This document shows positions 1 through 5,759 of a stretch of DNA of 5,759 bases, piece after piece. Source of the stretch: Bifidobacterium breve (GTDB lineage Bacteria; Actinomycetota; Acidimicrobiia; Acidimicrobiales; Ilumatobacteraceae). Every line of letters begins with the position of its first letter. Position 1 is the first letter of the stretch. The translations under genes were made by a program, and so were the position numbers. The stretch spans positions 1 through 5,759 of the forward strand of contig CALPPJ020000103.1 in the NCBI GenBank assembly GCA_943325425.2. The letters are read 5' to 3'. Below the pieces are notes generated by a model. It saw nothing but the letters and a program-made list of their open reading frames with translations. It was not told where the DNA came from and did no database searches.

Positions 1-1067
1 AGGAAGTTAACGCCAGCAGTGCGTTCGCCATTGGACGAGGAGAATTCTGTTGACACCGGAAGAAGCGGTGTGGCTGGACGAACCCGAATCATCAATGCAG
101 TTTCAGAAACTGCGCGATCGCTACGCCAATCTTCGATCGCTACGATGTTTGCAGTCGCCGAGGCACGCGTGCCAGCACCGCCATACACCTGACAATTAGT
201 CGTATCACAAGTTTTTGCATACGAGTATCGACGATTTTCTAAGCCACCGCCCTGAGCCAACGCATACGAACGTGCCGCTACTGCTTGAGCCTTGAGCGCA
301 TTGATACCAGTGCCATTTCCACGATCGGCCCACGAGGCTGGAGACTCTCGCGGAATCACACCTCGCACATACGATTCAATTTCAACGTCATTGACGGTCC
401 GATTTTCGCCAGACGTTCCGTTTGAGGCGTAGACGTTCCCCCGATAATGGCGCACTGCGCCCGCCGAATCACACACGCCCAACAATGAAGCTGCTGGAGT
501 CGCCGGGTCATCGGCACCTGGCACTGAGAATGTCACTGAGGGCAAGCCCGCTGCAGTCGTCACCGTGCCAAGGCTGACCCAACTTGCCAACGAATCATTT
601 GACGATGGACATTCAGCGACACCAGTCTTACCCCACACTTGGTAGGTGTACTGCCCATTTGCCGATGCAATTTCACGGGTGACCATTGATGTGAAATAAC
701 CAGGTGTCCCGCCAGCCCAAAATGCGTTCCCACCCGATGCGATCACCGCAGTCTGTAAATCGTCTTGCGCAGTCAACCGAACCGTCATGCGAGTTCCGGC
801 AGGAATCGCGCCCATCACGGTGCCGCCATAGTAGTGATCAAGAATCCAGGTCCAGTCTTTTCCATAGACCGTGGCCCAACCCACGGCTCCGTATTGACTC
901 AACCCGCGCCCATGTCCGTTGCCCTGACCTTCAATCACCATGGCCAGCCCAACATTGGGATCTCCGGGGGCGGCCTGCACGGAGGCGCTGGGCGCCAGCC
1001 ACGACAAAGCCGTGGCCAGCAGAACTCCGCTCACAGCGGCAACGAGGGTTATACGAAAATGTTTCAT
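1..1067 (-). CDS. Secreted SpoIID/LytB-domain protein, C-terminus cut by window edge
   Basis: Reading the minus strand from an ATG at 1067 gives 355 uninterrupted codons that run off the left edge. Residues 1-32 form a signal peptide: basic start (K2, R5), hydrophobic stretch about 7-24, and a V-Q-A site before A33. Mature protein starts with GHGRGLSQYGA (51-61) and a DHYYGGT segment (77-83), as in SpoIID-family proteins. The SpoIID core follows: YRG (208-210), ESYVRGVIPRESPASW (231-246) with E241 as the probable catalytic glutamate, LKAQAVAARSYAL (258-270), and CDTTNCQVYGG (287-297) with a Cys pair. It ends in the typical TEFSSSNG stretch (340-347). Family members such as Bacillus SpoIID are lytic transglycosylases acting on denuded peptidoglycan glycans, so action on the exported wall is inferred. 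The in-frame TAA at 1074-1076 leaves ATG 1067 as the first ATG; no Shine-Dalgarno precedes it. The substrate and physiological role cannot be read here. Confidence 0.88.
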   Translation of the reverse strand, partial: MKHFRITLVAAVSGVLLATALSWLAPSASVQAAPGDPNVGLAMVIEGQGNGHGRGLSQYGAVGWATVYGKDWTWILDHYYGGTVMGAIPAGTRMTVRLTAQDDLQTAVIASGGNAFWAGGTPGYFTSMVTREIASANGQYTYQVWGKTGVAECPSSNDSLASWVSLGTVTTAAGLPSVTFSVPGADDPATPAASLLGVCDSAGAVRHYRGNVYASNGTSGENRTVNDVEIESYVRGVIPRESPASWADRGNGTGINALKAQAVAARSYALAQGGGLENRRYSYAKTCDTTNCQVYGGAGTRASATANIVAIEDWRSDRAVSETALMIRVRPATPLLPVSTEFSSSNGERTAGVNF

Positions 1068-1090
1068 GAGGGTTTACGAAGATGCTTCAT
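1044..1090 (-). repeat. Imperfect tandem duplication spanning the SpoIID-gene start codon
   Basis: Positions 1044-1067 (24 nt) and 1068-1090 (23 nt) are adjacent direct copies with 21 of 24 aligned positions identical: two substitutions and one single-base deletion in the outer copy. Read on the minus strand, each copy starts with ATGAA(A/G)CAT and ends with ACCCTC. The inner copy holds the first eight codons of the SpoIID gene; the outer copy repeats them just upstream but one base shorter, so it is out of frame with the gene. Confidence 0.85.
1064..1090 (-). other. Possible 8-codon leader ORF overlapping the SpoIID-gene start
   Basis: The outer copy of the start duplication reads ATG at 1090-1088 and encodes MKHLRKPS, ending at a TGA at 1066-1064. 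That stop overlaps the SpoIID ATG (1067-1065) as ATGA, the arrangement typical of translational coupling. A GAGGG lies on the minus strand at 1106-1102, 11 nt before the leader ATG, which is somewhat far but is the only purine-rich stretch nearby. The SpoIID ATG itself has none. Coupled translation is an inference; the leader could also be a fossil of the duplication. Confidence 0.35.
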
Positions 1091-1101
1091 GGTGTCACGA
1101 G

Positions 1102-1137
1102 CCCTCAAACCGTACCGATTCAGGCTGGTACTGTCCT
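1102..1137 (-). promoter_or_regulatory. Weak sigma-70-like promoter candidate for the SpoIID gene
   Basis: On the minus strand AGGACA (1137-1132) is followed after exactly 17 nt by TACGGT (1114-1109). The first matches four of six bases of TTGACA, and the second keeps only the key T, A and final T of TATAAT. Transcription would begin around 1102-1100, just before the leader ATG at 1090. A 5-bp inverted repeat GTACC/GGTAC (1112-1116 and 1127-1131) lies across the spacer. The position is right for a promoter of this gene, but the -10 match is poor, so this is only a candidate. Confidence 0.25.
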
Positions 1138-1149
1138 GTCACTAAATAC

Positions 1150-1174
1150 AAAAGACCTATTCAGAGGCTCTTTT
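1150..1174. terminator. AT-rich hairpin, possible rnhA terminator
   Basis: Arms 1150-1158 and 1165-1174 pair as AAAAGA plus CCT against AGG plus TCTTTT, with one bulged C at 1168 and a 6-nt loop. A-rich and T-rich flanks make it terminator-like in both directions. On the minus strand it begins only a few bases past the rnhA stop (TGA at 1181-1179) and its 3' arm ends in TCTTTTG followed by TATTT. This suits termination of rnhA before the SpoIID gene. The stem is weak in GC, so read-through is quite possible. Confidence 0.33.
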
Positions 1175-1178
1175 TCCG

Positions 1179-1664
1179 TCAACGTGGGCACGCCAGAACG
1201 GCGATTTGATCAACGAGATCGTTCATCGGGTCTCCGCTATGGCCCTTGACCCATTGAAAATCGGGTCGCTGCGAAGTTGGCAAACTTTCATAGAACTCAA
1301 TAAACGGCTTCCACAGGTCATCGTTGGCCACCGGCTCTTTTTTAGCGTTGCGCCAGCCATTGGCCTTCCACTTCACCCACCAGCGATCTTTAAAACAGTT
1401 CACGACATACGTCGAGTCGCTCACAATGATCAGTCGCTTAGTTTCAGCGGCCGCGATGGGTGCATTGGTCTTCAGTGCTTCAAAGGCCGCCGTCAATTCC
1501 ATCCGTTGGTTGGTGGTTCGCGTTTCACCACCCGAACCAGTCCGTTCACCCGACGGTGCCAAGGCCCAAGCCCATCCTCCGGGCCCAGGGTTTCCGCTAC
1601 AAGCTCCGTCGGTATACACGACGAGTGCGCGTTCAATTGTTGACGGATCGGTTGGGTGACTCAT
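1179..1664 (-). CDS. rnhA: Ribonuclease HI
   Basis: The 161-residue product is a complete RNase HI, a cytoplasmic Mg-dependent endonuclease that cuts the RNA strand of RNA:DNA hybrids (R-loops, Okazaki primers). All four catalytic acids are visible: D19 in VYTDGACSGNPGPGG, E56 in TTNQRMELTAA, D83 in VSDSTYV, and D152 in MNDLVDQIAV. H142 in WVKGHSGD corresponds to the conserved active-site-loop histidine (E. coli H124). The basic WWVKWKANGWRNAKKEPVAN stretch (95-114) matches the substrate-handle region of E. coli RNase HI. It has about 9 residues more before the first Asp than E. coli and ends only 9 residues after the last catalytic Asp, so the C-terminal tail is short. An in-frame TGA lies 18 nt upstream, fixing ATG 1664; no clear Shine-Dalgarno is seen. 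It is divergent from aceE. Confidence 0.96.
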   Translation of the reverse strand: MSHPTDPSTIERALVVYTDGACSGNPGPGGWAWALAPSGERTGSGGETRTTNQRMELTAAFEALKTNAPIAAAETKRLIIVSDSTYVVNCFKDRWWVKWKANGWRNAKKEPVANDDLWKPFIEFYESLPTSQRPDFQWVKGHSGDPMNDLVDQIAVLACPR

Positions 1665-1773
1665 AAGCCGTACATATTCTCACAACCAATCCCGCATTGC
1701 CGTGACTCGTGCAAGGAACACCAAATTCGCCAACAGAACTCCTACCAATCGGTAACTCTGCGAGACTGACACC
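1665..1773. promoter_or_regulatory. Divergent intergenic region between rnhA and aceE
   Basis: This 109-bp region must hold the starts of both transcripts, yet neither promoter is obvious. For aceE the best -10-like site is TAACTCT (1753-1759), 14 nt before its ATG, which would give a very short leader; GAGA at 1762-1765 is a weak ribosome-binding candidate 8 nt from the ATG. A small palindrome TACC-aatc-GGTA (1743-1754) overlaps that site and could be an operator. ACCAA(T/A) recurs at 1685, 1720 and 1744. For rnhA only a weak AT-rich GAATAT stretch lies about 10 nt upstream of the ATG. Assignments are tentative. Confidence 0.3.
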
Positions 1774-4512
1774 ATGCTTTTTGACGGTTCCGTCCACCAA
1801 CTCCCCGACACCGATCCCGGTGAAACTCAAGAATGGCTTGACTCTCTTGATTCGGTCATTGATGTTCATGGAAAGGTGCGGGCGCGTTATCTGTTATCGC
1901 GCCTTCTTGAAAAAGCTCAACAGAGTCAAGTCAGTTTTCCCGCCACAGTTTCAACTCCGTATGTCAACACCATTCCTCGCGAACACGAGCCTTGGTTCCC
2001 TGGCGATGAACACATTGAACGTCGCATTCGCGCGTTCATTCGTTGGAATGCCGCGGCCATGGTGGTGCGCGCCAACAAACACGCCGAGGGAATCGGTGGA
2101 CACCTTTCAACATTCGCCAGTTCAGCCAGCCTGTACGAAATTGGTTTCAATCACTTCTTCCGCGGCAAAGATGATGGGACTGCCGGCGACCACATTTATT
2201 TCCAAGGTCATGCTGCACCCGGAATTTATGCGCGCGCATTTCTTGAAGGTCGCTTAAGCGAAAACGATCTCGATCATTTCCGTCGTGAGATTGCCCGACC
2301 CGGCCAAGGGCTGTCGAGTTATCCGCACCCACGACTGATGCCTGAGTTCTGGGAATTCCCAACGGTCAGCATGGGTCTTGGTCCAATTAGCGCGATTTAT
2401 CACGCGCGTTTTAATCGCTATCTCATGAACCGTCAACTCGATGACACCAGCAACAGTCGTGTGTGGGCTTATCTCGGCGACGGCGAAACCGACGAGCCCG
2501 AAACGCTCGGCGCATTGTCGTTGGCTTCACGCGAACACCTCGACAACTTGGTGTTTGTTGTTAACTGCAACTTGCAACGGCTTGATGGTCCGGTTCGTGG
2601 CAACGGAAAAATCATTCAAGAACTTGAAGCAGTATTCCGCGGCGCTGGATGGAATGTCATCAAAGTCATCTGGGGTTCAAAGTGGGACAACTTGCTCGCG
2701 CAAGATAAAGATGGCGTGCTACTCAACCAAATGAACCAAACAGTTGACGGCGAATTTCAGCGTTACACCATCGAAGACGGCAACTACATTCGCGAGAACT
2801 TCTTCGGTCCCGACCCGCGCCTGCGACAGATGGTTGCGCACTTAACCGATGATGACCTCCGCACACTTCCTCGTGGCGGTCACGACTATCGCAAGTTGTA
2901 TGCGGCCTATCGTGCTGCTGCGCAAAACCTTGGCAGCGGACGCCCCACGGCAATTCTGTGCAAGACCGTCAAGGGTTGGACACTTGGTCCCGATATTGAA
3001 GGCCGTAACGCAACGCACCAAATCAAGAAGATGAATGCCGAACAAATTCGTGCTCTTCGTGATCGTTTACATCTCCATGATGAGATTCCCGATTCAGCTC
3101 TCGTTGGCGATGTACCTCCGTACTTCCGTCCGAGTGAAGGTTCTGTTGAATACCAGTACCTCTTGGAACGCCGTCGTGCATTGGGTGGATCCATTCCGAA
3201 GCGCATCGTGCGCGCTCGTCGTCCACTTGAACTTCCAGCCGACTCAGTGTTCAGCGAACTTGATGGTGGATCTGGCGAGCAATCAGTCAGCACCACCATG
3301 GGATTCACTCGCTTGCTACGCAACTTGGCACGCGATGAGAAGTTCGGCTCGCGTGTTGTGCCCATCATCCCCGATGAAGCCCGCACATTTGGCATGGACT
3401 CATTGTTCCGCGAACTCAAGATCTACGCATCGCAAGGTCAAAAGTACGAGCCGGTCGATCACGACATGTTGTTGTCGTATACCGAGTCAACCGATGGACA
3501 AATTCTTGAAGAAGGAATCACCGAAGCCGGAGCCATGAGCAGTTTCATTGCCGCCGGAACTTCATATGCAACTCGTGGCGTGCCAACAGTGCCCTTCTAC
3601 ACCTTCTATTCAATGTTTGGTTTCCAACGAGTCGGCGACCTCATTTGGCAAGCAGCCGATATCCGCGCCCGCGGCTTCTTACTAGGCGCAACGGCCGGAC
3701 GCACCACGTTGATGGGCGAAGGTTTGCAACATCAAGACGGACACAGTTTGGTGTTGGCGTCAACAGTGCCGGCCTGTCAGTCATATGATCCCGCTTTTGC
3801 CTACGAAGTTGCCGCAATCGTCAAGCACGGTTTGCACCGCATGTACGGCGATGCCAAAGGTCCAAACGGCGAAAGTGAACCAGACGTTTTCTACTACCTC
3901 ACGTTGTACAACGAGAATTACATCATGCCTGCTCGGCCCGCTGGTGTTACTGATGCTCATATCGTGTCGGGCCTTTACAAATGGCAGGCCACACCAGCCG
4001 ATAGCAATATCAAACATAATGCCACCATCTTGTTTAGTGGCTCGGCGCAAGGCGCCGCCATCGCTGCCGCCGAAGAACTCAAGTCGCGGTTCAACGTTGG
4101 TGTTGATCTCTGGTCGGCAACTTCGTATAAAACGTTGCGCGAAGATGCCTTGGCCGTTGAACGCGACAATCGTTTGCATCCAAGCCACCCCGACAAGGTT
4201 GCTCGCGTGACGTCGTTGCTCGGTGGATCAACCGATCCAATTGTGGCAGTTACTGATTTCATGAAGATCGTGCCCGAACAGATCGCTCGTTTCGTTCCGG
4301 GTCGATTGTTCACTGCGCTCGGAACGGACGGCATGGGGCGTAGCGATACTCGTGAAGCTCTTCGTTCTCACTTCGAAGTTGATATGCCCAACATCGTTGT
4401 TGCGGTGCTGGCGAGTTTGGCGCAATCAGGAGCGGTGGGAGCCGACGTCGTTGAAGGCGCAATTACTTATTACGAACTTGACCCTTCCCGCACCGACCCG
4501 TACATCGTCTAA
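1774..4512 (+). CDS. aceE: Pyruvate dehydrogenase E1 component, homodimeric AceE type
   Basis: The 912-residue enzyme decarboxylates pyruvate with thiamine diphosphate and passes the acetyl group to the lipoyl domain of E2, making acetyl-CoA in the pyruvate dehydrogenase complex. It is colinear with E. coli (887 aa) and mycobacterial AceE, from recalled sequences. The N-terminal half carries VNTIPREHEPWFPGDE, GGHLSTFASS with H110, YFQGHAAPG with H146, and the diphosphate/Mg motif GDGE (235-238) through NCN with D236 and N266. The middle domain has PDEARTFGMDS (533-543), EGITEAG with E584 as the probable cofactor-activating Glu (E. coli E571), FYSMFGFQRVGD (611-622) and GEGLQHQDGHS with H653. 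The C-terminal transketolase-like domain includes LGTDGMGRSDTR. All key residues are present. E584 lies in EGITEAG rather than EGINE(L/A)G. Start ATG 1774 fits the usual N-terminus. No E2 or E3 gene is adjacent, so partners must be encoded elsewhere. Confidence 0.97.
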   Translation: MLFDGSVHQLPDTDPGETQEWLDSLDSVIDVHGKVRARYLLSRLLEKAQQSQVSFPATVSTPYVNTIPREHEPWFPGDEHIERRIRAFIRWNAAAMVVRANKHAEGIGGHLSTFASSASLYEIGFNHFFRGKDDGTAGDHIYFQGHAAPGIYARAFLEGRLSENDLDHFRREIARPGQGLSSYPHPRLMPEFWEFPTVSMGLGPISAIYHARFNRYLMNRQLDDTSNSRVWAYLGDGETDEPETLGALSLASREHLDNLVFVVNCNLQRLDGPVRGNGKIIQELEAVFRGAGWNVIKVIWGSKWDNLLAQDKDGVLLNQMNQTVDGEFQRYTIEDGNYIRENFFGPDPRLRQMVAHLTDDDLRTLPRGGHDYRKLYAAYRAAAQNLGSGRPTAILCKTVKGWTLGPDIEGRNATHQIKKMNAEQIRALRDRLHLHDEIPDSALVGDVPPYFRPSEGSVEYQYLLERRRALGGSIPKRIVRARRPLELPADSVFSELDGGSGEQSVSTTMGFTRLLRNLARDEKFGSRVVPIIPDEARTFGMDSLFRELKIYASQGQKYEPVDHDMLLSYTESTDGQILEEGITEAGAMSSFIAAGTSYATRGVPTVPFYTFYSMFGFQRVGDLIWQAADIRARGFLLGATAGRTTLMGEGLQHQDGHSLVLASTVPACQSYDPAFAYEVAAIVKHGLHRMYGDAKGPNGESEPDVFYYLTLYNENYIMPARPAGVTDAHIVSGLYKWQATPADSNIKHNATILFSGSAQGAAIAAAEELKSRFNVGVDLWSATSYKTLREDALAVERDNRLHPSHPDKVARVTSLLGGSTDPIVAVTDFMKIVPEQIARFVPGRLFTALGTDGMGRSDTREALRSHFEVDMPNIVVAVLASLAQSGAVGADVVEGAITYYELDPSRTDPYIV

Positions 4513-4573
4513 ACCTCTTGGGCGCGATAACACCTCGTTTTCGGTGGTCAATTTTCCCAACCACGCACCCAAC

Positions 4574-4585
4574 TAGGCTGACGTC
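4574..4585 (+). promoter_or_regulatory. Possible leaderless promoter for the methyltransferase
   Basis: TAGGCT (4574-4579) fits the TANNNT -10 pattern and ends six bases before the GTG at 4586, so transcription could begin on the start codon itself. No Shine-Dalgarno precedes the GTG, which agrees with a leaderless message, a mode common in actinobacteria. No convincing -35 is present. The alternative is co-transcription with aceE across the 73-bp gap, where I see no strong terminator, only a 4-bp CACC/GGTG stem at 4531-4546. Confidence 0.35.
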
Positions 4586-5242
4586 GTGACTTCACCCGAC
4601 AATCAGCCCGATAGTCACGAATATTTCGCGACGCGCATGGCGCCAAACGCTGCCCGCGCCGAAGTCTGGCGTCATGTCGCCAAGTACCTATCAAAGTGGA
4701 TTAATCCACACGGCGCACTTCTTGATCTTGCTGCTGGCTACGGCGACCTCACCGGGGCTGTCAATGCCTCTCGCCGAGTCGCTATTGATATCCATCCCGA
4801 CTTAGCAACATTGGTGCCAAGCAATGTTGAAGCTCATGTCGGCGACGCCACCGATCTCACGCGCTTTGCCGACGGCGAATTTGCAACTGTCACTGCAAGT
4901 AATTTTCTTGAACACTTAGACGACGACTCAGTCACCCGTTGTTTGTCAGAAGCGATACGCGTTCTGCAACCAGGCGGGCTGTTGATTTTGATTCAACCCA
5001 ACTATCGATTGTCGGCAGATACGTACTTTGATGACCCAACACATGTCACGATTTTTGATGATAAGTCACTCACCGAATGCGTCGTCAAAAATGGGTTCGA
5101 GCACATTCGTACCGAATCTCGATTCTTGCCGATGACCTTGAAGAGTCGACTCAGTGCCGGACACAAACTTGTACCGTTGTATTTGCGCCTCCCGTGGCGA
5201 CCGTTAGCAGGCCAAATGTTGGTCATCGCCCGCAAACCATGA
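4586..5242 (+). CDS. Class I SAM-dependent methyltransferase, possibly envelope-glycan linked
   Basis: The 218-residue cytoplasmic protein has a complete Rossmann-type methyltransferase fold. Motif I is LLDLAAGYGDLTG (45-57), the acidic ribose-binding residue is D68 in VAIDIHPD, motif III is GDATDL (86-91), and ASNFLEHL (104-111) plus LQPGGLLILIQPNYR (127-141) are the later motifs. DDPTHVTIFD (149-158) and a C-terminal RFLPMTLKSR...LPWRPLAGQMLV stretch match, as I recall, a subfamily often found beside glycosyltransferases in polysaccharide or lipid-glycan loci; its acceptor is not known to me. The GTG start is preferred because the segment from HEYFATRMAP onward looks family-conserved; ATG at codon 18 would remove it. 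The gene follows aceE by 73 bp on the same strand. The fold is certain, but the glycan role is a guess because no glycosyltransferase lies in the window. Confidence 0.87.
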   Translation: MTSPDNQPDSHEYFATRMAPNAARAEVWRHVAKYLSKWINPHGALLDLAAGYGDLTGAVNASRRVAIDIHPDLATLVPSNVEAHVGDATDLTRFADGEFATVTASNFLEHLDDDSVTRCLSEAIRVLQPGGLLILIQPNYRLSADTYFDDPTHVTIFDDKSLTECVVKNGFEHIRTESRFLPMTLKSRLSAGHKLVPLYLRLPWRPLAGQMLVIARKP

Positions 5243-5254
5243 TTATTCCTTAAC

Positions 5255-5280
5255 AAAGCAAACCTCAGAGGACTGCCTTT
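5255..5280 (+). promoter_or_regulatory. Small hairpin in the leader before the secreted-protein gene
   Basis: AAAGCA (5255-5260) pairs with TGCCTTT (5274-5280) with one bulged base, and CCT (5263-5265) pairs with AGG (5269-5271) around a 3-nt loop. Only a short T run follows, so it is a poor terminator for the methyltransferase. It contains the sole good Shine-Dalgarno-like stretch of the gap, AGAGGA (5267-5272), which would be masked when folded. That site is 29 nt from the ATG at 5302 but 9 nt from a GTG at 5282 that opens only a four-codon frame ending at the TGA at 5294-5296. A regulatory leader is possible but unproven. Confidence 0.3.
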
Positions 5281-5301
5281 CGTGCCGAATATGTGAATGT
5301 G

Positions 5302-5759
5302 ATGAAAACCCGCGTCGTTCTCGCCTTCAGTCTCTTGGTGTCTAGTTTGATTACTACAAACCAACCTGTCGTTGCCGCGAGCAGTACAACAATCAATTTC
5401 ACTCTCAACACAAGCGGAACGGTCGGCAGTATGGGTGTCGACGCGATTTACAACGGTGCCGGGGGCGGCGATTACGACACCATGGTTCGCTGGAGCGCCG
5501 ACGGACGTCTTTGGAATTTTGATCGCACGATTGGTTCACCAACGTATGGCTGGAGAACCTCACAGACGAATGGCATCACTGTTGCTGGATCGGCCTCGGT
5601 TATGAGACTCGAGATTTATCCTCATCCGCCAACTAACTGCACCGGCGTCAACGAAAACGATCCGTGCTACTGGCAAACCTACGATCCATGGCAAGGCGAC
5701 TTCGGCGGCGTACAAATTCAAGTGGACTCAACAATGGGATCAGATTGGCTCGATGTCGG
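5302..5759 (+). CDS. Secreted protein of unrecognised family, C-terminus cut by window edge
   Basis: An open frame of 152 codons runs off the right edge with no stop. Residues 1-26 look like a Sec signal peptide: K2 and R4, hydrophobic stretch about 5-17, then a cleavage site after A25 or A26 (PVVAA-SS). The mature part is rich in Gly, Thr, Ser and aromatics and looks like an all-beta extracellular domain, with YNGAGGGDYDTMVRW (about 51-65), SADGRLWNFDR and YPHPPTNC. C113 and C122, nine residues apart, could form a disulfide. I recognise no family or catalytic motif. ATG 5302 puts the basic residues right at the start; GTG at 5299 or 5293 in the same frame would add one or three codons. It lies 59 bp after the methyltransferase. 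The reading is supported by the signal peptide and by coding character throughout the frame. Confidence 0.8.
   Translation, partial: MKTRVVLAFSLLVSSLITTNQPVVAASSTTINFTLNTSGTVGSMGVDAIYNGAGGGDYDTMVRWSADGRLWNFDRTIGSPTYGWRTSQTNGITVAGSASVMRLEIYPHPPTNCTGVNENDPCYWQTYDPWQGDFGGVQIQVDSTMGSDWLDV

Noticed and set aside
60..160. Suspected frameshift in the SpoIID gene, where the protein is less familiar between YGG and TEFSSSNG
   Set aside because: Counting codons from 1067 to the edge gives one continuous frame, and the IEDWRSDRAVSETA segment fits the variable linker seen in the family.
704..1209. Several plus-strand open frames of 89-126 codons opposite the SpoIID gene
   Set aside because: They are antisense shadows: Arg/Pro/Ser-rich translations without any family motif, opposite a gene with strong motifs and a signal peptide.
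1206..1643. A 145-codon plus-strand frame antisense to rnhA
   Set aside because: It lies wholly inside rnhA, whose catalytic motifs are intact, and its translation shows no recognisable features.
1633..1869. A 78-codon minus-strand frame covering the aceE start and the divergent region
   Set aside because: It overlaps both aceE and the rnhA start, has no motif or ribosome-binding site, and is best explained as a shadow.
2907..3419. A 170-codon minus-strand frame inside aceE
   Set aside because: It is a Ser/Arg-rich antisense shadow over conserved AceE sequence.
4531..4555. Possible terminator after aceE
   Set aside because: Only a 4-bp CACC/GGTG stem with an 8-nt loop and a short T run can be formed, too weak to annotate.
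5002..5364. A 120-codon minus-strand frame across the methyltransferase end and the secreted-protein start
   Set aside because: It is antisense to two well-supported genes and has no domain or signal features of its own.
5372..5605. A 77-codon plus-strand frame overlapping the right-hand gene
   Set aside because: It is out of frame with the longer frame starting at 5302, which has a signal peptide and stays open to the edge.

Overview
This window looks like a chromosomal piece from a moderate-GC Gram-positive bacterium, most likely an actinobacterium. That inference rests on protein resemblance recalled from memory: the AceE-type pyruvate dehydrogenase aligns closely with mycobacterial AceE along its whole length. 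The class Acidimicrobiia (for example Ilumatobacter-like freshwater or marine lineages) is a reasonable but unproven guess. It also fits that most starts lack a strong Shine-Dalgarno sequence and that the methyltransferase start is compatible with leaderless transcription. Codon use looks uniform across the genes. I see no insertion sequence, phage gene, tRNA, rRNA or CRISPR array.

Layout, left to right. Positions 1-1067 (minus strand, cut by the left edge) encode a secreted SpoIID/LytB-domain protein, a likely peptidoglycan-acting enzyme of the cell envelope. Its start lies in an imperfect tandem duplication that creates an 8-codon leader overlapping the real start as ATGA. After a 111-bp gap holding a weak hairpin and a weak promoter candidate comes rnhA (1179-1664, minus), ribonuclease HI with all catalytic acids present. 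A 109-bp divergent promoter region separates rnhA from aceE (1774-4512, plus), the homodimeric E1 component of pyruvate dehydrogenase. A 73-bp gap leads to a class I SAM-dependent methyltransferase (4586-5242, plus) whose GTG start sits 6 nt after a TANNNT -10-like hexamer. A 59-bp gap with a small hairpin and a run of start-stop codons precedes a secreted protein of unrecognised family (5302 to the right edge, plus).

How they fit together: aceE feeds acetyl-CoA into central metabolism, and RNase HI removes RNA from RNA:DNA hybrids. Both are housekeeping genes and share only a divergent intergenic region. The SpoIID protein and the right-hand protein both carry signal peptides and act outside the cytoplasm. 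The methyltransferase resembles a family I associate with envelope glycan loci. No E2 or E3 subunit of pyruvate dehydrogenase is encoded here.

I do not see a clear new multi-gene system. The most unusual signals are the duplicated start of the SpoIID gene and the hairpin plus start-stop leader before the unrecognised secreted protein.
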